From positions 480,167,594 to 480,231,593 of the forward strand of contig CM041777.1 in assembly GCA_023374045.1 (NCBI GenBank): a DNA stretch of 64,000 bases, written 5' to 3'. The notes beneath the pieces were generated by a model. That model was given only the letters and a program-made list of their open reading frames with translations, had not been told where the DNA came from and did no database searches. The stretch comes from Limonium bicolor. Taxonomy: Eukaryota; Streptophyta; Magnoliopsida; Caryophyllales; Plumbaginaceae. How positions within the stretch are numbered: position 1 is the first letter of the stretch; every line of letters starts with the position of its first letter. A program made the position numbers and the translations under genes. This document shows, piece after piece, positions 1-11,885 of this stretch.

Positions 1-341
1 CTTGGGTATAGGTAGTGCAATGGCTTGGAAATGAATTGGTATGGCAAGGAGAGGTATTTAGAATGCTAGGAATGGCATTGGTCGAGGGAGAATTGGATAG
101 AGAATTGAATTGTAAAATCTGTAGCATAAGTGTAACAAAAACTGTCACAAGTATTGGAAAAGAAGTGAGGGAATTGTGTAAGTTATTTGATGGATTTAGT
201 GAGGGATTTGGTGGATGAATCAAGGCAATTTGGAGGGCCTAAGAAGTGTTAAAACATGTGGGATTACATGTAGGAAGATTGGGGAAACAATGGGCAAAGT
301 ATAGAGCTGAAAACAGAATTTTAAACTGAAGTACTGGGCCG

Positions 342-662
342 GACCGGACTTGCGACCGGACTTGCAAGTTCGGTCGAGCCCAGATTTACAAAGACGGGAA
401 ACCTTCTGGAATCGACCGAACTTGCGACCGGACTTGCAAGTTCGGTCGGCCAGAAAAATTCTCCCGTCAGAAACCTTCTGGAATGGACCGAACTTGCGAC
501 CGGACTTGCAAGTTCGGTCGGCCAGAAAAATTCCCGTAATGCGAGCTACTGGAATGGACCGAACTTGCGACCGGACTTGCAAGTTCGGTCGGGCCAGAAA
601 ATTTCCCGTACTGGTAGCTACTGGAATGGACCGGACTTGCAAGGTCGGTCGCAAGTCCGGTC
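342..662 (+). repeat. Array of five three-arm palindromes in the U3 of the E1 5' LTR
   Basis: About five units at 60-80 bp spacing. In the typical unit, an arm such as GACCGAACTTGC is followed by a second arm in the same direction and then by its inverse (GCAAGTTCGGTC). Arms vary in matched fashion (GGAC with GTCC, GAAC with GTTC). Spacers share the core TTCCCGT...CTACTGGAATGGACC. The array lies about 100 bp upstream of a TATA-like box. Confidence 0.9.
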
Positions 663-760
663 GAGTAAAAAAAAAACATTTTTATTATATGATTATAATA
701 ATCATATGTGTATATATATGCCTATACACATATATGCATATGTATGCAGTAGTAGAACAC

Positions 761-767
761 TATAAAT
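761..767 (+). promoter_or_regulatory. TATA-like box of the E1 5' LTR
   Basis: TATAAAT about 100 bp downstream of the palindrome array; the same box is at 14961-14967 in the 3' LTR. It is the likely U3 promoter of the element. No start-site evidence is available. Confidence 0.5.
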
Positions 768-1795
768 GAAGTAGTAAGGGTAAGAAAGTAAGTATATGAG
801 TATGAAAACAAGTGTAACAATAACTAAGCAAGTTGAGAGTATAAGAACATTAAGTACACCGGGATAACGGGGTAAGTACGGAAGTAGTAATTACTTGTGC
901 ATCGTAAGAGTATAGTATTAATAATAATGTTGAAACATTATCAGTGGAACAAGTGTGAACCAACGAGCAAGGGAACACGTGTTAAAGCTAACTCCGGTGA
1001 AAGGTATGGTTTCCTCATGCCCCGTATGCTAACCGAGTTACGTTGATTTGTGTGCTGTATGCCGGCTAATCAAGACTAAAGCATGAAAACGGTTTATTGC
1101 CTTTCATTATATGTCTTGCTGTATGTTGATTGAGCTATCCTTCTTGAATGGTTGTGTGGCTTTACTTAGTGCGTAGACCGACTCATAGATGAGTCTTGTT
1201 GTGTATTGACTCGTAGCGAGAGTCGTGTGTGAATTAATGGAACCGTAGCAACGCACTAAACCAACGAACCAATAGATGGTAACGTAAACCAACGAACTCA
1301 CTAGAATGCGAGAGAGTGTACGGGAGTAATAACCTCCCGATAACGGTAGGAGAAACGAAATGAGTAATCCACAAACGAACAGTAGTGGAAGTATATAAGT
1401 AACCTCTATTAGAGGAACTAATCTTGGTGCAAAACGTGAACCATGAGAGTAGTAAAGAATGATGAGGGATCTCCAAACCCCTTAGTAATTTAGTCGACCC
1501 GTTACGAGAGGACCCGACTGATGTAAGTATGCCCCGAACGAGAGAGTATTCGATATGTTGGGGAAACCCTTAAATCTGAGGATACTAGACGGTGGTAATT
1601 CCCTAAGCTAACAGAGGTTATCGAGAGAGATACTTCTAGGCTAACCCATGAGGTTGTATTGTGCTCTGAGAGAAGAGTGTTGGGAATTCGTGTAGTCCGG
1701 TAGAACGGACATTTGAGTATTTGAGGAGCTAAGCGTATAGCCCTCGTATTGTAGGTCCGGTGGCGAGTCTTGAGTATGACTCCGCCCAGAGGCCA

Positions 1796-2055
1796 AAGTA
1801 ATGAGTATTGCGTATGTATGAGTAAGGTAATGAGTATCAAGTAAGAAGCACGTGAGTATGTAAGGAGTACCGAGTATTGAGTACGTATGAGTAAGTATCG
1901 AGTATTGAGTATGTAGGAGTAAGTATGGAGAATCGAGTAGTGAGTATGCACTAGTATAGTGACGAGCACAGAGTAAGGATCGTGTACGAGTAAGGTATTG
2001 AACATGGAGTGATGAGTATGCAAGAGTAGGGAGTAAGTATGAGTAGAGCAACGAA
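1796..2055 (+). repeat. Degenerate GAGTA(T/A)-type minisatellite in the LTR
   Basis: Repeated GAGTATGAGTAAGTATCGAGTATTGAGTA-like words, 5-22 bp period, imperfect. Equivalent arrays occur at 16005-16250, 24925-25170 and, inverted, in the minus-strand LTRs near 21700, 38085 and 60955. They generate long but meaningless open frames rich in Tyr, Ser, Thr and Leu. Confidence 0.8.
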
Positions 2056-2232
2056 TATCGAACACAGTACGAAGAGTCAAGAATGTATAACAAATACGAA
2101 TGGTTGACTATTGAATTGTCTTCCTTAGTAGGTATTGTACTTGTGTATTTATGTAGGTATCCTTGATTGTATTGTGTAGTATGAGTATGTATGTATGCAT
2201 GTAAAATGAACTCCATGTATATCCGACCCAAA

Positions 2233-2316
2233 GTAGTCGGCGTACCGCGGTTAGCACGCGGTATATGCGGATTTCATATGCAGCGTAAGCTGACCCCCTC
2301 GGGGGACTTTTTTTTA
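2233..2316 (+). ncRNA. Multi-hairpin segment of the LTR (candidate structured RNA element)
   Basis: Consecutive hairpins: TACCGCG-loop-CGCGGTA (2242 on), ATATG-loop-CATAT, CAGC-GTAA-GCTG (a GNRA-type loop), then CCCCC-TC-GGGGG at 2294-2305 followed by a run of eight T. The segment lies well downstream of the TATA-like box, so it should be transcribed (R/U5). Related LTRs keep the same order of stems, with some paired changes. A role in packaging, RNA processing or 3' end formation is inference. Confidence 0.55.
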
Positions 2317-2717
2317 GTGTGCAGGTACCGAAGCTGTTCACCGTTCGAGAGAGTAGGACGGGGACTGCTACATAAGCATGGGTAGTTGAGTAAAGGGAAT
2401 TGTATGTGTTAACGTGTAAGAATTTGGATGTTTAGACTGTATCGGTAATTTTGAGGATTGTAGTATACTCGGTATAGTAATGTATTGGAGTTGTAATTGG
2501 ATTATGGATGAGTATGCAATGGGAAGTATTGTATTGTGTAGAGTACTCGGTATGTTCATGTTCATCAGACCGATAGTATGTAGTATTGTAACTCGCCTTG
2601 TTAGTCACGTGGGTGACTAACGGCATTGTACACCCGCCGTTGTGTAAGGAGTATCCGCTGCGAAGGTAAGTATTTGTACAGTAATGATGGTATTAGCGGT
2701 AGGGGTGTTACAAAAAG

Positions 2718-2729
2718 TGGTATCAGAGC
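2718..2729 (+). other. Primer binding site of E1 (tRNA-iMet)
   Basis: TGGTATCAGAGC five bases after the LTR end is complementary to the 3' end of plant initiator tRNA-Met. It lies in a hairpin: ATCAGAGCG (2722-2730) can pair with CGCTCTGAT (2737-2745). Confidence 0.95.
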
Positions 2730-5700
2730 GAAGTATCGCTCTGATGGATGAAATACCGAGTTTAGGTAAATACCGAGTTAGTAGGAAGTAGAGACTTAGG
2801 GCTATGGGTTGAGTGCTAGTGTGTGAGGACGCTAGATAGGAATTTCCAGTGTGAGCTGGATACCTACAGTAACCATACCCGCCCTCCTCGTCCCCCGTTG
2901 TAAGTTGGGACAAGAACGCCAGAGAGATGGAAAAGACCTCTCACACTCGGGGAAAACCCGATCTGGCAGTACAAAACAAACCCTATTAGAAAAGAACCTG
3001 TCATACGGTAGAGTCCGAGAACTGGAAGTCCCGAAGACGGTTCCCGTTGGATGACGATGACCGCACTTAAAGGCAGAAAAATGAAGATCCCAAACACAAG
3101 GATAATGGAATTTATGGCACCATGGGGCGACATGCTTCGCAGTCGCGAGAACCATGTGTAGCCAGCAAGAAGGGAAGCACAATCGTGCAATGAAGCAAGG
3201 AAAATGGAGTAGCAACCCTAGACAAGAGAGTCTACGGACTACAACCTTTGATGATACCAACAACGGTATACAAACCGACTAAGGAATTAGTCGAGGTTGG
3301 ATTAACACCAAACCTACATGCCAAGAGGCTGTAATAACCGAACAACATAGTTCAGATGCTATGAAAGAAATCATAACACATACACCTATAGGACCACAAC
3401 CTGGTTCCTAAGGATAAGTCAAGTCTCGTTAACCACACTGAAGGTGTGAGACACCCGGATGGACGACAATCATGTCAAGTATACTGAGAAGCAACTCAGG
3501 AGATCGATCACCAAGATCAAAAGATCAAGGAAGATCTAATAAGACCACCAAATAGGGATGGAAACGATACCGTAACCGGTATGCGTTAACCGAAAAACAA
3601 CCTACCCGCGCACTTGCCGAGGGCAAGTGCAGCAACTACAAGACAATTGGAATATTTTTAACAACCCGCATATACTAGTCAAAGCACCGCTATGACGAAT
3701 GGAGCAAATATAGGATCACCAATCCTAAGTACTTAAATAATGAAACCTCGGAAAGGCCTAACGGCCCGACCATTGTATTAAGAGTATACCAGTCAGCAAG
3801 AAGCTGGACTTGGTCAAGACCTCAATCATGACAACGCCATGAAGAATTCCTTTTAACACCGAACGGTCATTTCAAAACCCGAATTTTTCTTTCAAAATCA
3901 CAAACTCTTCTTTTAAACCTCGGATTTTTAAAACCAAACAGACGGAATTACGGTGAGTATCATAGGATGATACAAGAGGAGTTGACAATAGAATACTTCA
4001 CCTAGGCGTGTGACGAACACTACGAGTGTACCCAAATACGGGATGTGGGACGACCGCACTCTGAAGGAGCTTGCGGGCCTGACAGATAGTTAGGTAAGTG
4101 GTAACGTGCCAAGACGGTACCCCACGTATGTATACATGTAGTGTACGACACACGGGAAGTAGTCAACTCCGCTCTACGGACCATAAGTAAATTCGAAACG
4201 GAACAGCTGGTTACCTCAACCGAACAAAGGAAGCTCAGATAAGCTACAAGCTAAGGAGTCAGGAACTCAATTCAGGAGAACCATTAAGAGTTGAAAGTGC
4301 AAGAAGCACTAACAACGGGATAAGACATTGGACATGTCTCGAATATACCTAAGTAAAGCATGATAACTGGAAGGAATACCCAGTCTAAGCACAGTAAGGC
4401 AAACGCCTAACATTAACACAACAGTGTTCAATGAACGGGATAGAATTCCCAGATCAACAACCACAACACACAGGGTGATGTTGTAAGGTACTAGAAATAC
4501 CATTCATCACCGGAAGGGATACCAAATTCGTTATAACACAAGGAAAAACACCAATGGTCTACCCTAAGAACGGGAGACGTTACAACCCGAAACGGATAAC
4601 TCAGATCCAGAACCGCAAGGCAGGACAACAAACTGAAAATACTCATATATGCCAGATGCTACCGCATAATCGGTAATACCCAGGAGCAATCCATAAAGGG
4701 TAGCAAGTCAACATAGTTAAACGAGATGTCGTGGTAAAAACACCACAATCGGAACGAGCAACCGGTTAGAACACCGACGGGATCCCACTTGATAGGGGAT
4801 ACCCCAAATTAATAAATGGTATCGATCAATACCAAAATACAAAAAGGGTCTCCAACAGACGGAAGCGTGATGTGACGATCTTGCCAGGGAGCCCAGTATA
4901 ACCTCCAAATCCAGCGATGGTTTATGGGAAATAACCACTTGGAAACAACCTATGATGAGCAGAGCTCTAGGCAACATGGCTAGTAGGCCATGGAACTGTA
5001 CCACACAACCCAACGGTTGCAAAACCAAGGTGAACTATATGGAAAGTGGTCAAGGATGACACCGATAAAAGAGTAACAACCAATGAATGAGGACGCCCCT
5101 CATAATGTGAGACCACAAGAGTGGAGAGCACATGGATCCCAAGAAGGGGATACCATTAATACCTGTCGGGAAATATATCCCTTTCAGAACTACTAACGTA
5201 GTCAGGCTTGAGCATATATTTCTTGCCAAGCAATGTGAAATAAGTTTCAACAGCAATTGTTGACAACCGAGGAATAACCGGTTAATAAAACCAATGATGC
5301 TCAGGGAGCTCAGAAAAATAAAGGAATACCATATTCGGTATTGCCAAATACATGGGAAACCATTGTATAAATGCATGAGCTGAAACTAGCAACAGTGGAT
5401 GCCGTGCAAACCAATACTGTGGAATCAGTAAGAACATGGTGCGCAGCAGGCGACCAATGTATGCGAATAATCACCCAGTACTATGGAGTTTGTAATACAA
5501 ATGGTAGATAGACCGGGCAACAAGCCAGAAGTCTGTACCAAATGATGAAGCACCACCTGAAAGAGTAACGATCAGTCCTATTGCGATCTCATAAGGAGTT
5601 ACTACCAAGGGTTCACGCCTCTGCACTCTGTAGGACTGAGTGTTTTGGTATTGCACTTGTGTAGTTAATGATCTAGTGGGATAGCTAAGGATATGGAGAA

Positions 5701-6466
5701 CGTAAGTAGTGGTAAATTCTTCCTTTCACCAGTAAACACGGCGTAAGCCAGTTGAGCAAAAGCTTGGAAACAAACCGTGCGGCCTAAGGCCAAAGAAGCA
5801 CGAAGAGTGTGAAACACACCAACAATCACAAGATGTGAATTCCATTGGAATAAAGGTGGAAGGAGACTTAAGAAAGTCACAAGGACTGACGCATTGAAAA
5901 TGCAAGGTCATACAAGTAAAGAACACTTGTAATGAACCAGAGAAACTGGTATAATTCAGAAGCTACTAACAATAGAGGAAGCACTACAACTAAGTAGTGA
6001 CTTAACCTCAACCGACAATAAGTCAGGCGGAGGAACCAAGTGAATAATCACTACAGAACACAACAGTATGTATATAGATTGCCAGAGAGCTGGTTACAAA
6101 TCTAAAACGCATCGAGTTCGAGCACGGTAAAGGAATATCACACTTGGTTAATAACCTTGTTCCCACAACAAGAGGGATAAAAGGTGATGTGTAACAGAAG
6201 ACGAATAACCCAAGTTACCAGGGTCGCGCAGCAGAAGCTAGTGAGCCCAAAATTCTAAGTAAATACACCTAGAACCGAACCCGGTTAAGAGTTAAATAAC
6301 TCCGATGAAAATTCTTGATGTAGGGACTAACCGGTAATACGGTTAAGACCCACTGATCAAGGAACATTGTATAATAGACCGCATGGAAACCGAACCACTC
6401 CATGACGGCTGAATGCCTTCGATCAATGTTCAACATTGACACATGGTAGATACGTGGGCGTAATCC

Positions 6467-6484
6467 CTTTTAAGGGGGGTAGAG
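6467..6484 (+). other. Internal polypurine-tract-like site of E1
   Basis: TTTTAAGGGGGGTAGAG closely copies the true polypurine tract at 12352-12366 but is not followed by an LTR start. It may be a second (central) polypurine tract or the scar of an internal rearrangement. Confidence 0.5.
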
Positions 6485-6715
6485 CGAAAACCGCGAAATG
6501 TATGTTTTACGTGATAGGTGCGTAAACTACAATGCGCATAGCGCAAGAGAATTCGTTTTGATGGTTGATACTTATGTTACATAAACATTTGTATTCACTC
6601 ATCGTGTAATTATGGTAATTTGGGAAGTAAGTATAGGAAAAAGGAGTAGAGAAACTCCAGGGTAATGAGAAACCCGATTGGTAATAGTATGAAGAATGAG
6701 TATGTATGGGAGACT

Positions 6716-6800
6716 TGAGGAGTATAAATCGGCATACAACCGATGTATGTAATGAGTATGAATCGGTGTACAACCGATGTATTTTATGAGTATAAATTGG
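6716..6800 (+). repeat. Short tandem repeat with palindromic core
   Basis: Two full units and one partial unit of about 37-43 bp, each with an ATCGG..TACAACCGAT-type dyad between GAGTAT words. They lie in the E1 interior downstream of the internal polypurine-like site. No function is evident. Confidence 0.6.
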
Positions 6801-9800
6801 AGTATAGCAAATTAATGGGATGGTATACCCACAAATTTCTTAAGTATAGTAGTTGGAGAAGATGTAGTAACGGTGGATGAAATGATTAGTGAGTAAGTAA
6901 GTGAATCATATAAATTGGAAAATGTATGTGTATGATTACGAGTAGCAAGATTAAAAAGATAGAAAACGAGATAATGTTTGACAATCTGTCTGTTTGTATT
7001 GAGGTGGGAAGTGGAACTTGATTTGCTAGTGATCAAGGGAAGCCGAACACAAATTGGAGTGGAAGGATAATTCAACACCAATGCTGATCACATTGGGGTT
7101 GAAGGACTGTGGAAGCTCCCCTAAGTGGTCACAATAATAACACTAGTATTAGGCATGATCATCAAAAAAAAATGGAAATTGGGAGATTTATGCAAAGTTT
7201 TCAAAATGAATTTCCAAAACTAATTTGGTACAATGCTTTCTTCAAACTTGAGAATGAGGATCGGTTTTAAAACCGCTCCCACGGGCGCTAGTGGATCTTC
7301 CATGCCTAGGCACGGGTATCCGGTCGAAACCATAGGAGGTGAAGCTAGTTTTGAGTCTGTGGAAGTGTAGAGTAGTTTGAAACCACTACACCGGGTGTAC
7401 GGTAACTGAAATACCCCAAACCTAAGTATGCTAAGTAAACATCAAATCATGATGTAGTAAGGCTAAAATATGCCTTAGAAAGATTGGTAGACAATTTAAA
7501 CCAAGGAAAACACAAGAAAGTGCCTTAAGGGCAATCAGGGCAAAAACGTGCTCTAAGCTTGGAGAGACTTGGGTGGGTACCCAAATATCATGATAAGACC
7601 TTAATAATATCCTAATGGTCATTTTAAATCAAGTAGCAAAGAAAACCAAGCTTGAAAACAAGTTAAAACACAAATGTGCTTTAAGAAGTCTTAAAGCACA
7701 TTTTTGAGAAATTGTCTTAGAATTGAGTTTGAGTGGCTAAATGTCCATCATTACTCTTTAATCAACATGTGTACTAATTAGTATCACATTAGGAGGTCTA
7801 AATCAATGGGAAATCAAAAATTTCAGAAATATGTGCACTGATTAGTGAATAGTGCCAAATAGTGACTAGTTTAAGTTTTAATCAACTTAAGCTAATTAGT
7901 TGGTCAACAAAGACCATGACTAGCCTCATTTAAGGTAGGTGGCCGGTTTTTATGTGGGGAGTCACCACATGAGTCATCAAATGAGAAAGGAAAAGAAGAG
8001 ATAAGTAAAGAAGTTACTATTTGCTTTATTAAAGCAAAATATCTTATATTAGCTTACTTCTCTCCTTTATTCTCCATTTCTCTCCTTCACCCACGGTTTC
8101 TTCTTCTTCTCCTGTTCCAAAACCGAGAGTGTTGCTTCTCCATGGTTCTCCATCTTCAATCACTTGCCAAATACAACTCCAAGCTCCAAATCCAAAACAA
8201 ATTGCATATTTGTCTTAGTTAGGTCAAGACTTATCTTTCTATCTTTTCAAATCTTTCAAAGCTCCATTTTGGTGCCATGAGAAAACTCCATTGATGGGGG
8301 AAAATCAAGTTTGAAGAGCTCATTAGCTTCTCCATTCTCTTAAGGTAAAGAAAATGTAAGAAAAACCATGTTTCCATCATTTCTTGTACATGGCCGAAAA
8401 TTCCTTCTCATGGGGCTATGTTTTTATGCCTTGTTCTAGCTTGATTTATTCACCAAGGACTAGTGGAGGTCCTATTTCATTCAATGCCAAAGTCTACCTT
8501 GAGACTTCAAAGGTAATCATCCACTTTTATGCCTTAGAACACATTTCTAACCTAGGTTTTCATTCCTTGAGGTTAGTGCATTGTTTAGTACTCATATGGG
8601 TCCTTAAATATTGATTAGAACATTGGCAAAAGGAATTTAAGTGGTGGCCGAGATCTATGCAAGAAGAAGGCCTAAGGAGGAGATTAAGATAAGCTTGAGA
8701 AAACAAGGTAAAATGCTTACCTAATGGTGGTTTAAGATTAAGGAATGAGTTTTAGATAAATACCAATGTAGCTTAGAGCTTACATTGTGTATGGGTTATA
8801 TAACCTAAGGAAAAAAAAGAACTTAAACAAGCTTATGAACTTGTGATTAAGGAGCTAATGAGAATGAGTTAGTAATATAAGTTTAAGGTGGATTTTAAGA
8901 GCATTAAACTACTATGAGATTGATGGGTGTATTGCAGGTTGAAAGCTTATATATGTGGGAAATTCAGTGTTTAAGTTTAAGTCATTTAAGGGCCTAAGAG
9001 CCATGTCATTTAAGAGCCTTAGTGCTATGCAATTTAAGATTATTGCAATATATTGAGTTGTTGTGAATGAGTTGGTTTGGGTGGTGAGATATGATGAGAA
9101 AGAACTTGAAGTGTGTGAGATGGTTAAATGAGGAAAATAATGTGTTTGGGCATGCTATGATGCTAGAGGTGCTATGGCAAAATTCGAGTGGAAAATAAGT
9201 GTTAGGCGATGGTGGTGAACTAATATGACCTAGGATTTACTAGGAATCATTATAAGGAATTTGAGTGGAGATTAGTTAATTAAGGAATCCTTGAAGTTTA
9301 GGATGACCTAGAGATGTCTAGGAGGAGTTAGAGGAATGGTGAGTGTTTTGGGCACACCAAAATCATGAGATGAGGAATATAAGAAGTGTGCATAAGATTA
9401 AGGAGAAGGTGTAATGATTAAGGTGATTTGAATATGTTCTAAAGGGAATTAATGACTAAGGAAGTACTAGGAAGTTTTAGAGGTTGTCTTGATGAAAAAG
9501 GGGTGAGATAAAGTGTGGTAACGAGTTATAATGACTTAGGCATTACCTTGGAGGATTTAAGAATCAAGAGAATGTAATTGAGCATCTAGGACTTAGGAAA
9601 ATGTTGGTAAACAACTAGGAAGGAAATAAGGTGTTGGTGGATGGAAACTTAAGCTTAGGAAGGAACTTTAAGTAAGTGCGTAAAAGGATTTTCGATGGTG
9701 AAAGATGCTTGTGAGATGATGTTATAGTGGTGAAGAAAACATTTGGCATAGTGGTTACACTAGGTATGAACCACCACCTAGAAACCTAGAGGAAAACATT

Positions 9801-9985
9801 ACAAGTGTTAGCATTATTACAAGGAAAAATGCATGATGACTAAGGTGGATCTTGGTGGATGATTTAAGGTATTTGAAGGAGGGCTTAAGGTGTATTTGAG
9901 GTGCCCAAATGAGGTTATAACATATTAGAATATATGAGGAGAAGTTTGGAGTTGAAAAAGAATTTAGAAACAAGTTTCTAGAGCC

Positions 9986-10235
9986 GACCGGCCTTAGGAC
10001 CGGACTTGCAAGGTCGGTCGGGCTCTGTTACAATACCGGGAAATGTTTCTGGAATAGACCGGACATGGGACCGGACTTGTCAAGTCCGGTCGGGCTGGAA
10101 TTTTGTACGGATATAAGTCTCTGGAATCGACCGGACATAGGACCGGACTTGTAAGTCCGGTCGGAGTGAATTTTCCAACGGTAAAAGGGTACTGGAATGG
10201 ACCGGACTTGGCAAGTCCGGTCGGTAAGTCCGGTC
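9986..10235 (+). repeat. Palindrome array in solo LTR A'
   Basis: Four units of the GACCGGACTTG...CAAGTCCGGTC type at about 60-70 bp spacing. The spacers carry CTGGAAT(A/C/G)GACCGGAC as in E1. The arm-arm-antiarm order is visible in the first three units. Confidence 0.88.
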
Positions 10236-11105
10236 GAGCCTAAAACAAAAAAAAAAAGAAATTTTGAATTCTAAGAATGGCAATGGGTAATAAGGGATGC
10301 CTTTGGTAGGGTAGTAATGATTGAGACCCTAAGAACTTAAGAGATTAAGTTAAGCTAAGTATAAACTTGAAAGTTTAAGATTAAGTTTGTAAGATTAAGT
10401 GTAAGACCTAAGAGGTGTTAGGTGGGGATCATTAAGGAATTAAGTAAGTTAAACAAGTTAAGTAAGTCATATTAAGTTAAGTGATTAACAACCTAAAACT
10501 GAATGAATGTTTTAGGACTTGGGAGTTTGGACTCCGGAAGAGAGTAAGCAGCCGAACGACCAACGGTGAACGGTACAGTTCTCTTGTGACCTGCTTGCTA
10601 ACGAGGTGTCCCTCGGCTTGTGTGCTATTTGTTTTGTGTGCTCACTAAACAAGATAAAGCATGCAACCGGAACATATTATATATATATTGTATTGTTGTG
10701 TGATGTTTGGAAACTAACACAACATACCGTGAGAACTTACTAACCAATGCTTAGTAAGGAATTGAGTGAGACTAAGGAACGCCCCCTAATGAGGGACGAT
10801 ATGAACCGAAAGAGGTTAACCAACAAACAGGGTTTTGAGATAACTACTAACTGGAACTTGAGTGAGGAAACCCGGGACCGATCTCCGGTCATGCATGCTA
10901 AGGAAAGGGGGTCGTTATCTATAGTAGATTCGACCTCCGATTAAGGACTTGTCTTCGGAACTTGTTGCCTAGGGCCGGTTGCCGGCTCAGCTACGCTGGA
11001 ATCCCGTCCAGGGTAGGTGGCATTAAGATGGTGCGGTGGGATCACCTAAATCCCAGGTTTGGACTTAGGCTACAACCCTTCCCCTCCAGGAACGGTTTGT
11101 ATCCT

Positions 11106-11345
11106 GAGATAAGTTAAGATCAAGTTAAGTTACAATCATTCCTTTTTAAAGGATGATTTGTATTATTAAGATTAAGATTAAGGTGAGGTTAAGATAAGTT
11201 GCAACCATTCCTTTTTAAAGGATGATTTGTAATATTAAGATTAAGATAAGCTACATCCACTCCTCATTAAAGGATGGTTGTTTCTAAGATTAAGATAAGA
11301 ATCAGATTGAGGTAAGATAAGATGACTAATATTAAGAGGAAACAT
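11106..11345 (+). repeat. TAAGATTAAG-type simple repeat with a longer repeated block
   Basis: Three copies of a block reading roughly CA(A/T)CCA(T/C)TCCTTTTTAAAGGATG, separated by TAAGATTAAGATAAG words. The core TTTAAAGGATG region is partly self-complementary. It lies inside solo LTR A'. Confidence 0.6.
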
Positions 11346-11557
11346 TACTTAAGGAGTTAAATACAACTCTCTAATTAAGGGAACGCATTTAAGTCGTTCA
11401 TTGTGTGTGAACTTTGATTGTTCATATCTGAGTTGTTGTTTACTACTGCACTTTCTATTATGTTGTGCATCTAATCAACCTCCATGCTATCGACAATTAG
11501 TCGTCGTAGCCACGTTAGCTTGGGGGCCATGAAGGATCGTACCAACATTCGTGCTGA

Positions 11558-11578
11558 CCCCCTTTGGGGGCTGTTTTT
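11558..11578 (+). ncRNA. Terminal C/G hairpin plus T-run of solo LTR A'
   Basis: CCCCC-TTT-GGGGG followed by CTGTTTTT matches the last hairpin of the LTR multi-hairpin segment in E1 and B. The upstream hairpins are not conserved here. Confidence 0.5.
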
Positions 11579-11885
11579 ACTACACAGTACATCAGGAAGC
11601 GATCGTCGCAAGAGTAAGAAGAGGATACAGCGGTTAAGGGTTTAGTGTGGCCTACGAGTTGTGCATGTACACTCGTATGGCAACCTGAGTTAGTAAGATG
11701 TATAGGATGTGGGGGTTGTAAGAAGGTTATGTAAATGGTTAAGGTTGTTAGACTAATGTTCGGTATATTCTGTAGTCAGACCGTGGCAAGGTCCTGGATT
11801 GTAAAGAATTCCGCTGTGACAGGTGTATATATATATTGTTAAGTTGCGAGACCACAATTGGATTGAGTTGGGGTGTTACAGTAAC

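Larger units (their letters stand above)
1..2712 (+). mobile_element. 5' LTR of element E1 (left end outside window), chromovirus-like non-autonomous family
   Basis: The segment matches 14214-16916 almost base for base, with only scattered substitutions and small indels, so it is the right part of the same LTR. It ends at 2712 in GGGGTGTTACA and is followed by a tRNA-iMet PBS. About 1.85 kb of the LTR lies left of the window. Order inside: hairpin array, TATA-like box, GAGTA-type minisatellite, multi-hairpin segment, LTR end. Short open frames here are by-products of the repeats; none has a recognisable domain. Confidence 0.93.
2713..7406 (+). mobile_element. E1 internal region, left part: non-coding
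   Basis: Follows the 5' LTR and PBS. Neither strand shows gag, protease, RT, RNase H or integrase motifs, and no frame exceeds about 145 codons. The longest is a minus-strand frame at 2832-3263 that I do not recognise. With the part at 11886-12366 the original interior is about 5.2 kb. The layout fits a large non-autonomous derivative (LARD-like) that would need enzymes from a relative. Confidence 0.75.
7407..11880 (+). mobile_element. Solo LTR (subfamily A'), plus orientation, inserted in E1 interior
   Basis: Begins TGAAATACCCC and ends GGGGTGTTACA, and is flanked on both sides by GTAAC (7402-7406 and 11881-11885). It has no PBS, interior or second LTR, so it is a 4,474-bp solo LTR left by LTR-LTR recombination. 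It holds a palindrome array (9986-10235), a TAAGATTAAG-rich stretch (about 11106-11345) and a C/G hairpin with T-run (11558-11578). The predicted frame 8384-8614 has no recognisable domain. Confidence 0.95.

Noticed and set aside
342..662. CRISPR-like look of regularly spaced repeats
   Set aside because: Repeats are inverted triplets with conserved, not variable, spacers inside a plant LTR. No cas genes.
220..769. Overlapping open frames with repeated RPDLQVRS / DRTCKSGRK peptides (also at 14434-14965 and 10080-10283)
   Set aside because: They are produced by the palindrome arrays read in all frames on both strands. No start context or domain.
1502..2231. Long minus-strand Tyr/Ser/Leu/Thr-rich frames (also 15702-16433 and 24820-25389)
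   Set aside because: They arise from the GAGTA minisatellite lacking stops on the reverse strand.
2294..2315. C/G hairpin with T-run as an intrinsic (bacterial) terminator
   Set aside because: All other evidence is plant retrotransposon; the motif is one part of a conserved LTR hairpin chain.
2832..3263. 143-codon minus-strand frame with Cys/Phe-rich sequence
   Set aside because: No recognisable domain; opposite to the element's strand and inside a non-coding interior.
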